Counted from the first letter of the stretch, positions 1 to 6,388 are shown. The stretch is 46,105 bases of DNA from a virus (IMGVR_UViG_3300008450_010267:1-46105), one strand, 5' to 3'. Notes: generated by a model from the sequence alone, not told the origin. Numbers and translations are program-made.

Positions 1-201
1 TTGATCTACTGTTACTAGAAAATGTAGTGATGACTTTTCAAATGGAGTATGATGTCCTTCACTCGCTAGCATTTTAAGTAGTTTACCTACCCTAGCTTTC
101 TTCTCATCAGTAATATCTCTAGATGTTGATGTCCAAGCTGATTGAGCGTGGACTAAATCTGAGCCGTAGTAGCCCAGTAATTCTACTTTATTCAATGCCA
201 T
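1..201 (-). CDS. thyX: Flavin-dependent thymidylate synthase ThyX, N-terminal part (runs off window)
   Basis: The frame opens at an ATG at 201 and stays open for 67 codons to the left edge, so the C-terminus is outside the window. The translation begins MALNKVELLGYYGSDLVHAQ and continues with SAWTSTSRD, a basic helix (RVGKLLKMLASEG), then GHHTPFEKSSLHFLVT. The H-x-(S/T)PFE segment followed by a hydrophobic strand is the N-terminal signature of ThyX; the RHR-type flavin/dUMP motif would lie just beyond the edge and cannot be checked. ThyX uses FAD, NADPH and methylene-tetrahydrofolate to make dTMP from dUMP, a normal nucleotide-supply task for large lytic phages. The gene overlaps the end of the upstream gene by 14 nt. 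Confidence 0.85.
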   Translation of the reverse strand, partial: MALNKVELLGYYGSDLVHAQSAWTSTSRDITDEKKARVGKLLKMLASEGHHTPFEKSSLHFLVTVDQ

Positions 202-556
202 GATCTTTAAGTGTTTGTTTTCCTTTATCTGTTGTACTATAAACTATTTCACCGTCTTCTCTAATACTCATTTTTACCATTTCCTTATCTACTAACCCAT
301 CTAACACATCTCCTGTATAACGCATTCCTGCTTTATCAAACAGATCTTTGAATTCATCTTCATAAAATGAAAAATGATCACGTTTACCAATTATATATTC
401 ATGATACGTTATTTCAGCATATGATTCAATTTCCTCACACCAATAAGTGAGTAGATTGATAGGCATTTGTTCGTCTGTAGGTAATTCCTTCTCACCCTCA
501 ACAATTTGATCTATTAATAGTTGAGCATATTCTGCTCCTGATTTTATGTTTTCCAT
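188..556 (-). CDS. Conserved-type phage protein of unknown function, 122 aa
   Basis: I do not recognise a family. I chose the ATG at 556 (MENIKSGAEYAQLL) and not the longer possibility at 709, because the longer form would run through the whole upstream gene and its extra residues are low-complexity Asn/Lys. With this start the gene begins 1 nt after the upstream stop. The protein is acidic and helical, with a C-terminal part (YTGDVLDGLVDKEMVKMSIREDGEIVYS split around residues 80-110) that looks like a small winged-helix or helix-turn-helix with a beta-wing, ending in TDKGKQTL. A DNA-binding role is possible but only an inference. It overlaps thyX by 14 nt. Confidence 0.7.
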   Translation of the reverse strand: MENIKSGAEYAQLLIDQIVEGEKELPTDEQMPINLLTYWCEEIESYAEITYHEYIIGKRDHFSFYEDEFKDLFDKAGMRYTGDVLDGLVDKEMVKMSIREDGEIVYSTTDKGKQTLKDHGIE

Positions 557-557
557 A

Positions 558-788
558 CTAGAACCAGTTATATTTTTGTTTCTTAGGTGGTTGTTGTGAT
601 TGTTGTTTTTCCCATTCTCGTTTCTCAGCTTCATTCCTATACATACCTCTAACAGGTCTAGCTTGTTTTGGTTTACGACCTCTAGGTTTGTAGGAACATT
701 CTTCCTCATCCTCCCAATTAGTACGCTTTACTTTTTCAAGGAAAGCTGCTTTATAACCGGCTAAACGTTCTTCTAATGTTGTTTTCAT
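558..788 (-). CDS. Small basic hydrophilic protein, 76 aa
   Basis: Unrecognised. It starts at the ATG at 788 (MKTTLEERLAGYKAAFLEKV), which overlaps the upstream stop in an ATGA arrangement, a typical coupled start. The first 30 residues are helical and charged. The rest is very basic and Gln/Pro-rich (KPRGRKPKQARPVRG, then QQSQQPPKKQKYNWF), likely disordered. The basic tail would suit nucleic-acid or ribosome contact, but nothing in the sequence proves it. Confidence 0.6.
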   Translation of the reverse strand: MKTTLEERLAGYKAAFLEKVKRTNWEDEEECSYKPRGRKPKQARPVRGMYRNEAEKREWEKQQSQQPPKKQKYNWF

Positions 789-991
789 GATATATAATCT
801 AATAAGAGTTCCTCGCCCCAACACATATACTGTAGTGTTCTGAATTTAGCTTCATCATCTAATGGTTTAGCTTCATTATAGTCGCTACACCATACTAACT
901 GTCCACCATACATCAATCCACTGAAGTACTCTAGTTTAGAATTCATCACAATGAATTCCTTACGTTTAGGGGCTTTCTTGCCTGTTAGCAT
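785..991 (-). CDS. Small hypothetical protein, 68 aa (or 53 aa)
   Basis: Unrecognised. Two starts are possible: ATG at 991, two nt after the stop of the phosphoesterase gene, or ATG at 946 (MNSKLEYFSGLMYGG), which has AAGGAA about nine bases upstream. The sequence after residue 15 is the more protein-like part, with several aromatic residues, two Cys and an acidic end (WGEELLLDY). The stop overlaps the next start as ATGA, supporting a translated gene. Confidence 0.55.
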   Translation of the reverse strand: MLTGKKAPKRKEFIVMNSKLEYFSGLMYGGQLVWCSDYNEAKPLDDEAKFRTLQYMCWGEELLLDYIS

Positions 992-993
992 AC

Positions 994-1719
994 TTATCTT
1001 GTTTGTCCAACGGTAAGATCTCCATCTTGAATAACCAAATATTCACCACTAGTTCCTAAACAATCAATTAAATAATATCTACCACCAGCTGCTTTTTCAG
1101 CACCTACTAAATCAAGTTTATTTACTTGAGTATGGCCTACTACTTGAATAAAACGAGTACGTAATGTATTGCGATTAGCTCTCATTAATGAACGAGGTCT
1201 AATCCAGATTGGTGTTTGATATTCATCATCACCATAAGGATCAAGTCCATTAAATGAGAATACCCCTGGACGATACATAAACATCTCATTGAGTTGATCA
1301 GTGAGGGTTTCTACTTGCCAACCATTTACCCCAAACGCTTCATCCATAAACACACTACTAACACCAGCGTGACTAAATAGAAATTCATCCATTTGGTATG
1401 CTATCTGTAGATGTTCTCTATTAGCATCAATAGTAGGTTCAATTTGATAACTAAATATTTTCTGATAACCACTAGTACCAGTATCTCCTATTCCAGGGTA
1501 ATAATGATGATCATGATTACCAATCAACATTATAACTTCCTTACCACTTGATTTTTTATATTCAAGTATGTCTAAAAAATTATTTAATTGCTCTTCTCCT
1601 TTAATATCAAATGAGTCAAAGTAGTCACCTATGAAGATAACCCTATCCGGGTTCTCCATATGGACAATCAATTTCCAGATTGATCGCCCGTGAATATCTC
1701 CTATGACTACTGTTTTCAT
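994..1719 (-). CDS. Calcineurin-like metallophosphoesterase
   Basis: The 241-residue protein carries the metallophosphoesterase signature in order: GDIHG at 7-11, GDYFD at 31-35, GNHD at 67-70 and GHTQ at 195-198. These supply the Asp, His and Asn ligands of a two-metal centre, so all main metal-binding residues are present. Length and motif spacing resemble the lambda phosphatase/Ser-Thr phosphatase branch. The substrate (phosphoprotein, nucleotide or RNA end) cannot be read from the sequence. It is translationally coupled to the upstream 40-codon gene by a 4-nt overlap. Confidence 0.88.
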   Translation of the reverse strand: MKTVVIGDIHGRSIWKLIVHMENPDRVIFIGDYFDSFDIKGEEQLNNFLDILEYKKSSGKEVIMLIGNHDHHYYPGIGDTGTSGYQKIFSYQIEPTIDANREHLQIAYQMDEFLFSHAGVSSVFMDEAFGVNGWQVETLTDQLNEMFMYRPGVFSFNGLDPYGDDEYQTPIWIRPRSLMRANRNTLRTRFIQVVGHTQVNKLDLVGAEKAAGGRYYLIDCLGTSGEYLVIQDGDLTVGQTR

Positions 1720-1838
1720 AACAAACTAGCAATAGCTGAAGCTATAATTGAAACAATAAGACAGATTAAAGCTATAGTAGCATTTCGTTCACTATCTTCT
1801 ACTTGTTTTGGTCGTTTACCTTGATAATCATCATTCAT
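1716..1838 (-). CDS. Small single-span membrane protein, 40 aa
   Basis: Too short for most ORF filters. It starts at ATG 1838 (MNDDYQGKRPKQVEDSERN) and ends with one hydrophobic segment (ATIALICLIVSIIASAIASLL, about residues 20-40) before TGA. The stop overlaps the phosphoesterase ATG as ATGA, and a promoter-like element lies 19-43 nt upstream. The acidic/basic N-terminus followed by a C-terminal membrane span suggests a tail-anchored protein. Function unknown. Confidence 0.65.
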   Translation of the reverse strand: MNDDYQGKRPKQVEDSERNATIALICLIVSIIASAIASLL

Positions 1839-1856
1839 AACACATTTATTTAAACC

Positions 1857-1881
1857 TAAATATACTAAAATCGTCTTGCCC
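1857..1881 (-). promoter_or_regulatory. Promoter-like element (third copy of the GGCAA..GTATATTTA motif)
   Basis: On the minus strand this reads GGGCAAGACG, a short spacer, then AGTATATTTA, 18 nt before the 40-codon gene and overlapping the 3' end of the endolysin gene. The same two-block arrangement is seen at 8230-8254 and 38799-38823, where the match to each other is nearly perfect. Position and recurrence suggest a phage promoter; the copy here is the more diverged one. Confidence 0.4.
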
Positions 1882-2317
1882 CCTTAAATGATTTTTGATA
1901 GTTTGAATCAGACAGAGCACTTATTTTAATATCTTCTTTTCTATTGGCAGCATGAACAAAACTATCATTCCATAAATAAACTCCTACATGCCATCCACTT
2001 GGACTTAATTTACTACTAAAGAATACTAAATCACCTGTTTGAATACTATCTTTCTCTACTTTATTCATTGCTTGGTATTGACTACGAGCAGTGCGAGGTA
2101 TTTTTTTATTGAATATTTCCTTATAGAAGCGTTGAGTAAATGCTGAACAGTCAATTCCACGTTTAGTAGTACCTCCATAAACATAAGGCACATTCCACCA
2201 TTCTTTAACAAATGATTCTATTTTTTCTTCTATTGGATTGAGAATAAGATATCCTCCAATACTAGGTGTGAATCCAAATAATGCTGTGAAGCATAAAGTT
2301 AAAATTATCTTTTTCAT
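1865..2317 (-). CDS. NlpC/P60 family cell-wall endopeptidase, probable endolysin
   Basis: The 150-residue protein begins with a signal-peptide-like segment (MKKIILTLCFTALFGF) and then a single NlpC/P60 domain. YVYGGTTKRGIDCSAF (about 46-60) holds the nucleophile Cys57, WHVGVYL holds His110, and FVHAA (120-124) holds a further His. The family cleaves D-gamma-glutamyl-diaminopimelate bonds of peptidoglycan. Secretion by a signal sequence and the location among small membrane and spanin-like genes suggest it is the phage endolysin; a virion-associated lysin is the alternative. It overlaps the upstream GTG-started gene by 4 nt. Confidence 0.88.
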   Translation of the reverse strand: MKKIILTLCFTALFGFTPSIGGYLILNPIEEKIESFVKEWWNVPYVYGGTTKRGIDCSAFTQRFYKEIFNKKIPRTARSQYQAMNKVEKDSIQTGDLVFFSSKLSPSGWHVGVYLWNDSFVHAANRKEDIKISALSDSNYQKSFKGARRF

Positions 2318-2418
2318 TGGTTTGCTATTAATGTTTTAAATATATCTACCAATTGGTAGAATAACATAACTAATAATAGTGCGCCACTAATAAATATTAA
2401 TAAATTATTCAGTCTCAC
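2314..2418 (-). CDS. Small membrane protein with probable GTG start, 34 aa
   Basis: A reading frame begins at GTG 2418, inside the last codons of the upstream gene, just after an in-frame TAA. It encodes (M)RLNNLLIFISGALLLVML followed by FYQLVDIFKTLIANQ and ends in TGA overlapping the endolysin ATG. Residues 5-21 form one membrane span. The 4-nt overlap with the endolysin and the hydrophobic character favour a real gene; a non-ATG start keeps the confidence moderate. It could be a small holin or holin-associated peptide. Confidence 0.45.
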   Translation of the reverse strand: MRLNNLLIFISGALLLVMLFYQLVDIFKTLIANQ

Positions 2419-2713
2419 TAGAAATAATCTCGGCGTATTGTTCTGCTGCTTTAGGATTACGTTCAGCAAAGATTTGGAATGCTACTTCGTAACGTCCTAA
2501 TTCTATTTCTTTTGGAAACAATTCCATACTTAATGAATCTCGTTCATATTCAAGAGCTTTAATAACATTAACTAAACTATCAACATTAGCTGTAGATACA
2601 GGTTGTTTTCTTAATTTAGCATTTTCCTTTTGTTGAAAATAACAAATGATGAGTAGTGTAAATGCACCACCAATAGTTAGATACTTAGCGTTGTTTTTAA
2701 TGAATTGTTTCAT
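2405..2713 (-). CDS. Single-span membrane protein with periplasmic coiled coil, 102 aa
   Basis: I chose ATG 2713 (MKQFIKNNAKYLTIGG) because the longer upstream form would run through the preceding small gene. The basic N-terminus is followed by one membrane span (about 10-26, ending ICYFQQKENAK), then a helical region with VDSLVNVIKALEYERDSLS (about 47-65) and an acidic end. The topology, N-in with a periplasmic coil, resembles inner-membrane spanins, but several genes here share it. The gene sits directly before the endolysin group. No family recognised. Confidence 0.6.
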   Translation of the reverse strand: MKQFIKNNAKYLTIGGAFTLLIICYFQQKENAKLRKQPVSTANVDSLVNVIKALEYERDSLSMELFPKEIELGRYEVAFQIFAERNPKAAEQYAEIISSETE

Positions 2714-2723
2714 ATACTTTATT

Positions 2724-2882
2724 TTAATATATATCTTCAGTATGCACTTTGTCATCATCCCAATCAGCAAGGAAATCTTCTCCCTTGTATTCAGGATGTT
2801 TTTCATGCATATTAATAATTGCTTTAGTCCAGGCGTAGGATACTATTAGCACCAGTACACCTATAATAATTAATCCCACCAT
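2724..2882 (-). CDS. Small membrane protein, 52 aa
   Basis: Starting at ATG 2882, thirteen nt inside the end of the upstream gene, the frame reads MVGLIIIGVLVLIVSYAWTK (one membrane span, residues 3-17) and then a highly acidic soluble tail (EKHPEYKGEDFLADWDDD). Stop TAA is 10 nt before the next start. Clear span, overlap with its neighbour and the surrounding run of similar small membrane genes support coding. Function unknown. Confidence 0.6.
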   Translation of the reverse strand: MVGLIIIGVLVLIVSYAWTKAIINMHEKHPEYKGEDFLADWDDDKVHTEDIY

Positions 2883-3262
2883 CTTTCTGAATAATTTTCA
2901 AGTAATTTAAATAATATACGTTTTGCTTTGTCGTGTTTTGCTATACCTTTTTCTATGGCCTCTCTGGTTATTTCATCATCATTAATGAATTCTATTAGAT
3001 AGTCTTCATTTTGTATCTTCTCAATTAATCTAACAGCCCACATCATTCGGTTAGCATCGTGTTTAGCACATGTATGATTATCATTCTTACGAATGGCCTC
3101 AGACATGAACTGAATTTTCCACTTCAACACCTCATAAATATAGTAGTGGTCCCAGTTCTCATCCCTCCAAATAATAGGTAACCAACGAAATACATTCTTG
3201 ATTTTCCTAATTACTCGTCTCGTGCTGAAATATATGTTGCTTGTCAGGTCTTTTACGAACAT
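2870..3262 (-). CDS. Conserved T4-like phage hypothetical protein, 130 aa
   Basis: I recognise the segment FRWLPIIWRDENWDHYYIYE (about residues 25-44) as typical of a small, widespread family in T4-like and other large phages; its role is not known to me. The rest is helical, with a conserved-looking RMMWAVRLIEKI stretch and a Trp-rich C-terminus. The only ATG that keeps the conserved segment is at 3262, giving an unusually long 56-nt out-of-frame overlap with the upstream gene. Confidence 0.75.
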   Translation of the reverse strand: MFVKDLTSNIYFSTRRVIRKIKNVFRWLPIIWRDENWDHYYIYEVLKWKIQFMSEAIRKNDNHTCAKHDANRMMWAVRLIEKIQNEDYLIEFINDDEITREAIEKGIAKHDKAKRILFKLLENYSERWWD

Positions 3263-3680
3263 AGTCTTGTTTAATCATATTATATAAATCCATCAATGTA
3301 CCTTCACATTTGTCCATATAACGTTCTAATTCATCCTCTGCCACTCCAAATACAGCACGGAAGTCTTTACTCATTTCTTTCATTATATTCGCTTCGTCTT
3401 TCTCGTAATCATCAGCAAGACGTCTTTGACGCTCCATACACAACTTAGTTGCTTCAAGTTTTTCGTCTGGATGAGTAATGGTGGATAATTTTTCCTGTGT
3501 TAGTTTCTTTTCCCATTGTAACTGATAGAAATAGTCACTCATATCGTAATCACCGTGTTTGATTTTTTCATACAGTGTATTACGATGGGAAAGTGTTTCA
3601 CGCGCCTTGAAACGGCGCCACCAATAAAATTGATTGTACTTTACGGGAGTAAATGAGGCTATTTTTTCTTGTAACGTCAT
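3207..3680 (-). CDS. Hypothetical helical phage protein, 157 aa
   Basis: No family recognised. The protein starts MTLQEKIASFTPVKYNQFYW, has a strongly charged helical centre (LSTITHPDEKLEATKLCMER, then RQRRLADDYEKDEANIM) and a C-terminal part with DELERYMDKCEGTLMDLY. It is soluble and likely cytoplasmic. The end overlaps the next gene by 56 nt in another frame. A hairpin with a T-run lies just upstream, so this may be the first gene of its transcription unit. Confidence 0.65.
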   Translation of the reverse strand: MTLQEKIASFTPVKYNQFYWWRRFKARETLSHRNTLYEKIKHGDYDMSDYFYQLQWEKKLTQEKLSTITHPDEKLEATKLCMERQRRLADDYEKDEANIMKEMSKDFRAVFGVAEDELERYMDKCEGTLMDLYNMIKQDYVRKRPDKQHIFQHETSN

Positions 3681-3700
3681 AACCTCAAGATACAGAAAAG

Positions 3701-3727
3701 GATTGGGACAACCAAGTTATCCCAATC
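3701..3727 (-). terminator. Hairpin followed by T-run, probable terminator
   Basis: On the minus strand GATTGGGA and TCCCAATC form a perfect 8-bp stem around an 11-nt loop, immediately followed by CTTTTCTG. It sits in the 49-nt gap between the 89-aa membrane gene and the 157-aa gene. The short T-run makes termination probable but not certain. Confidence 0.55.
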
Positions 3728-3729
3728 AC

Positions 3730-3999
3730 TCACCTGTTTCTTACTTTTAGATCTTGTATGAACTCGTCTCGTTGTTCTATTAGATATTTTTCTCGCTCTA
3801 TCAATCTATTACGTTCATCATCAGTTAATTTAAGTATTAACTCTTCTTTGTTCTGAATCATTTGTTTATACTCATTCATTTGGGCTGTGAATAATGTGTT
3901 TTGATAATACATTATCCCAACCAATATAATGATTGTAAATGATTGTTCTTTTAACTTACTTAAGAACGTATCAGCGAATCCTTGATTATTATCTTTCAT
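3730..3999 (-). CDS. Membrane protein with C-terminal coiled coil, 89 aa
   Basis: The start MKDNNQGFADTFLSKLKEQS precedes one membrane span (FTIIILVGIMYYQ, about 21-34), and the remaining half is a charged heptad-like helix (NEYKQMIQNKEELILKLTDD, then REKYLIEQRDEF). The topology fits inner-membrane spanins or holin accessory proteins of phage lysis regions. It shares a base with the upstream holin-like gene (stop/start at 3999). No family recognised. Confidence 0.6.
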   Translation of the reverse strand: MKDNNQGFADTFLSKLKEQSFTIIILVGIMYYQNTLFTAQMNEYKQMIQNKEELILKLTDDERNRLIEREKYLIEQRDEFIQDLKVRNR

Positions 4000-4283
4000 T
4001 AGATAATTGGATCTTCATTTTCAGCCTCAGCCTCAATTTTTTCCTTTTCAATTTCGGTTTTGCGGTTAGTCCATTTATCAACAGAAGCAATACCAAATGC
4101 ACCGAGAGTAACTACCATAAACCCATCGAATATAAATTCGTTAATGAGTAATTCTTTACCTAAGGCACCTGTTACTAAGTCAACAGCTAATGCTATTACC
4201 ATCATACCGAATGAAATAAAACCAACGACTGATTTTTCGTTAATGTCGTTGTTGTCTTTGAATAAATCTTTAATAAAGCTCAT
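3999..4283 (-). CDS. Two-span membrane protein, holin candidate, 94 aa
   Basis: Sequence shows a charged N-terminus (MSFIKDLFKDNNDINEKS), two hydrophobic segments (about 19-41 with VVGFISFGMMVIALAVDLV, and about 52-68 with FDGFMVVTLGAFGIAS) and a highly charged C-terminal tail rich in Glu and Lys. Size, two spans and a charged tail are typical of class II holins. Its neighbours are coiled-coil membrane proteins, a spanin-like pair and the endolysin. Holin activity is inferred from topology and context only. Confidence 0.55.
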   Translation of the reverse strand: MSFIKDLFKDNNDINEKSVVGFISFGMMVIALAVDLVTGALGKELLINEFIFDGFMVVTLGAFGIASVDKWTNRKTEIEKEKIEAEAENEDPII

Positions 4284-4301
4284 AATATTTAATTTTGAAT
4301 G

Positions 4302-4718
4302 TTATTTTAATCCAAGCGAAACTACTGCGGTTGCAACTAAAGCAGCAAATGCTGCAAATATAGAGAAACTACGTCTGTCTTTTCTCCACATTGTTTCTCT
4401 CTGCTGATATAATCTTAAATTAGAAAGATGAACTACTTGTAAACTATCAAGTTGTATTCTAGTTACTTTATAGTTAGTATTTAATTCACTAAGATTTTCT
4501 GATAAGATTATAGAGCGTCCTTTAAATAAATGTACTTGATTGCGTAATGATTTAACGCTATCATTTAAAGCAGTAAACTGATTGTTTATTGCTTCTCCTT
4601 GTTTAACAGTCATTATTACGACTGTATCTTTACCTAATATTTTAGTTGTTGGATACTGGGAGTAACTTAAAAGGCTCACCAGCATTGCTAGCATCATTAA
4701 GCTTAATTTTGAGAGCAT
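4302..4718 (-). CDS. Secreted or membrane coiled-coil protein with C-terminal span, 138 aa
   Basis: A hydrophobic N-terminal segment (MLSKLSLMMLAMLVSLLSYS) looks like a signal sequence. A long helical, coiled-coil-prone middle follows (ALNDSVKSLRNQVHLFKG, then LSENLSELNTNYKVTRIQLD), and the end has a second hydrophobic segment (FSIFAAFAALVATAVVSLG). Its start lies 77 nt inside the end of the lipoprotein gene in another frame, a nested arrangement known from spanin genes. It could be an additional envelope-disruption protein or a tail-anchored scaffold. Identity unknown. Confidence 0.55.
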   Translation of the reverse strand: MLSKLSLMMLAMLVSLLSYSQYPTTKILGKDTVVIMTVKQGEAINNQFTALNDSVKSLRNQVHLFKGRSIILSENLSELNTNYKVTRIQLDSLQVVHLSNLRLYQQRETMWRKDRRSFSIFAAFAALVATAVVSLGLK

Positions 4719-4965
4719 TGTTTTCTGCTTTTAATTGTTTAACTTCTGTTTTTAATGTTGTTATCTGTTTAACAGTCTTTTCTACTTTTTGAGTAATGGA
4801 GCTATCGCTTTCTCTACTTGCTTGATCAAGGAGGATATTGTTTTGCTTACTTTGGTTAATGATTGAATCAATTTTGTTAAAGCTTTCATTTGTTTCGATT
4901 TTAGGGGTGTTGTTTGAATTACAACCTATTACCAATAGGAGCAATAAAGCATATACTGGTTTCAT
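4642..4965 (-). CDS. Lipoprotein with coiled coil, outer-membrane spanin candidate, 107 aa
   Basis: I chose ATG 4965 (MKPVYALLLLLVIGC); an ATG six codons earlier is possible. The signal ends in a lipobox-like VIGC with Cys15, followed by NSNN and a helical periplasmic region of about 85 residues with heptad character (QKVEKTVKQITTLKTEVKQL). A short lipoprotein directly after a TM/coiled-coil gene matches the two-component spanin plan: outer-membrane lipoprotein plus inner-membrane partner joining across the periplasm. Sequence-level family proof is not possible by eye. Confidence 0.6.
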   Translation of the reverse strand: MKPVYALLLLLVIGCNSNNTPKIETNESFNKIDSIINQSKQNNILLDQASRESDSSITQKVEKTVKQITTLKTEVKQLKAENNALKIKLNDASNAGEPFKLLPVSNN

Positions 4966-4966
4966 A

Positions 4967-5269
4967 TTATTTGATTTTACCAAGTTCTTGTAATACGTTT
5001 ATTTTAGATGCTAAAGCAGATGATGTACTATCTGATTTGCGGAGTTGATCTGTTAATTGAGTTACTTTAGCTTCTAAAGCCTCAATTTTAGTGTTTTGTC
5101 TGTCTTGGATTGCTGTATTAGACATTTTAATGTCTACATACAAGTATCCAACAGCTACAATACAGATGAACATTAAACCCTTAACTGGGTCTTTAGAAAA
5201 TTCTTTGAATGTAATAGGAGGTTTAACTGCTCCTGCTACGGATTCAACTGCTGATGCTCTTTTGGCCAT
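4967..5269 (-). CDS. Inner-membrane coiled-coil protein, i-spanin candidate, 100 aa
   Basis: The N-terminal 30 residues are soluble (MAKRASAVESVAGAVKPPIT), then one membrane span (GLMFICIVAVGYLYVDI, about 31-47) and a heptad-like helix (NTKIEALEAKVTQLTDQLRK) to the end. It ends one nt before the lipoprotein start. N-terminal span plus periplasmic coiled coil followed by a lipoprotein gene is the standard i-spanin/o-spanin order. It is the first gene after the terminator-like hairpin at 5299-5326. Confidence 0.6.
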   Translation of the reverse strand: MAKRASAVESVAGAVKPPITFKEFSKDPVKGLMFICIVAVGYLYVDIKMSNTAIQDRQNTKIEALEAKVTQLTDQLRKSDSTSSALASKINVLQELGKIK

Positions 5270-5298
5270 GTTTTTTAATTTTTAATTTAAATAGAAAG

Positions 5299-5326
5299 AG
5301 GGCTGTATATTATTATATACAACCCT
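5299..5326 (-). terminator. Rho-independent terminator after the tmRNA
   Basis: On the minus strand AGGGTTGTATAT and ATATACAGCCCT form a 12-bp stem (one G-T pair) with loop AATA, followed by CTTTCTATTT. It lies 35 nt downstream of the tmRNA 3' end and 30 nt upstream of the next protein gene, so it probably ends the RNA-gene transcript. Confidence 0.75.
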
Positions 5327-5360
5327 AATTTCTTGTTCAACGATAAATATGTAAAAAAAG

Positions 5361-5785
5361 TGGAGGAGACGGGAATCGAACCCGTGTATCCGTAAGGAAC
5401 AATAACACTAACGTATCACATGCTTAGTACTGAGTTGTAAGAGATGTGGGTAGTGACTTTTATCTCTTCTTTACTCCATCAGTCTTACGACCAACTCTGT
5501 ACTGTAATTTTTGGGGACGCTAGTTATGGTTAGCGTGCCATCCACCACTCTGTTTTATGACTACAGAGAAAACTAAAGTGCTGTTCTGTTGCAAGGCTAT
5601 CAGCTGCCCCTTGCGGATCAGGCTGCAAGAGCGTAATCGGCGCCTACGAATGACATTACATCATCGAAGGTCATAGTTGACAATTCGTTGTCGTTTGTTG
5701 TTTTGCAGTTTGTTTAGAGACGACTTCTACCAACCGTCTGCATGTAGTGGTACCTTCACATTACGGAGCAATACCTGGCTCCCCC
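5361..5785 (-). ncRNA. ssrA: tmRNA (transfer-messenger RNA), phage-encoded
   Basis: The tRNA-like ends pair: GGGGGAG at 5785-5779 with CTCCTCC at 5368-5362, followed by discriminator A, and the T-arm GGGTTCGATTCCCG is canonical. An internal frame ends in codons for GADYALAA and TGA at 5618-5620, the hallmark of an SsrA tag. After the stop come several self-complementary segments (GCAAGG/CCTTGC, CTCTGT/ACAGAG, CGCTA/TAGCG), as expected for pseudoknots, and CTAAGCATGT near the 3' side resembles a conserved tmRNA segment. It rescues stalled ribosomes with SmpB. At about 425 nt it is longer than the usual 350-400. A T-run follows the 3' end. Confidence 0.9.
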
Positions 5786-5790
5786 ATAAA

Positions 5791-6117
5791 TTAAAGAACT
5801 TCTGTTTTTTTCTTTCTCGTCTTGCGAGGTTTCTTATCTAATACCTTTTTGATTTCAGCACATAACTCATATTCTTCTGCTGCAATCATATCTGCCATAC
5901 AGTTACTTAACATTTCTCTGTATTGAGACTTATCAATGGTAAATGTTAGTTCGTCCATTGATTTAAACGTGATATCAAATATATCTATTTTATCTTTACC
6001 TCGCTTGGCAGCACTGAGTACACATCTGACCATCTTTGAGATTATAGCAGGATCACGTTGCTTTAATAAAGCGAAGAACTCCTTTGAATCTCTTAAATGT
6101 AAACAATGGCATGCCAT
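5791..6117 (-). CDS. Small protein with UVR-like C-terminal motif, 108 aa
   Basis: The start is ATG 6117 (MACHCLHLRDSKEFFALLKQ); longer forms would translate the neighbouring tRNA. It has an N-terminal helical part, a beta-containing middle (IDIFDITFKSMDELTFTID) and a C-terminal helix pair with EEYELCAEIKKVLDK, resembling the UVR motif of UvrB/UvrC-type proteins, then a Lys-rich tail. It looks like a distant paralogue of the protein at 9512-9832, with the same order of parts. It sits between the tmRNA and tRNA-Leu. Function unknown. Confidence 0.65.
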   Translation of the reverse strand: MACHCLHLRDSKEFFALLKQRDPAIISKMVRCVLSAAKRGKDKIDIFDITFKSMDELTFTIDKSQYREMLSNCMADMIAAEEYELCAEIKKVLDKKPRKTRKKKTEVL

Positions 6118-6129
6118 GCTTATAAATAT

Positions 6130-6218
6130 TGGTGCCCCAGGCCGGAATCGAACCGGCACGATCGTTGCGGATCACAAGATTTTAAGTCTTGCGTGTCTAC
6201 CAATTTCACCACCAGGGC
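6130..6218 (-). tRNA. tRNA-Leu (anticodon TAA)
   Basis: Minus strand starts GCCCTGGTGGTGAAATTGGT. Acceptor GCCCTGG pairs with CTGGGGC, the anticodon stem CAAGA/TCTTG encloses CTTAAAA (anticodon TAA), a long class II variable arm is present, the T-arm is GCCGG TTCGATT CCGGC, and A-CCA is encoded. Reads UUA, a frequent codon in this AT-rich genome. Confidence 0.93.
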
Positions 6219-6232
6219 GTATCTTTAAAGAA

Positions 6233-6388
6233 CTATCTTATAAAGACAACTTCAGAACTAATCACCTGTCCAGTTGTGTGTACTGCTTCAACTTTAACTA
6301 ATACTGGTTTTGATTCGTCTATTGTTTCTATTTTCTTACAAGATGAAGATACTAAAGATATTGCTGCCAACCAAATTAACTTTTTCAT
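6233..6388 (-). CDS. Small lipoprotein, 51 aa
   Basis: Frame from ATG 6388: MKKLIWLAAISLVSSSCKKI, with a lipobox-like VSSSC (Cys17), then a short soluble part containing VLVKVEAVHTTGQVIS and ending at TAG. It begins one nt after the stop of the secreted-protein gene, implying co-translation. The signal is typical of Bacteroidota lipoproteins (SCKK). A role in surface exclusion or as partner of its neighbour is possible but not shown. Confidence 0.65.
   Translation of the reverse strand: MKKLIWLAAISLVSSSCKKIETIDESKPVLVKVEAVHTTGQVISSEVVFIR

Noticed and set aside
2646-2849. Plus-strand open frame of 67 codons, hydrophobic
   Set aside because: Antisense shadow of two minus-strand membrane genes; hydrophobicity results from the complement of AT-rich coding sequence.
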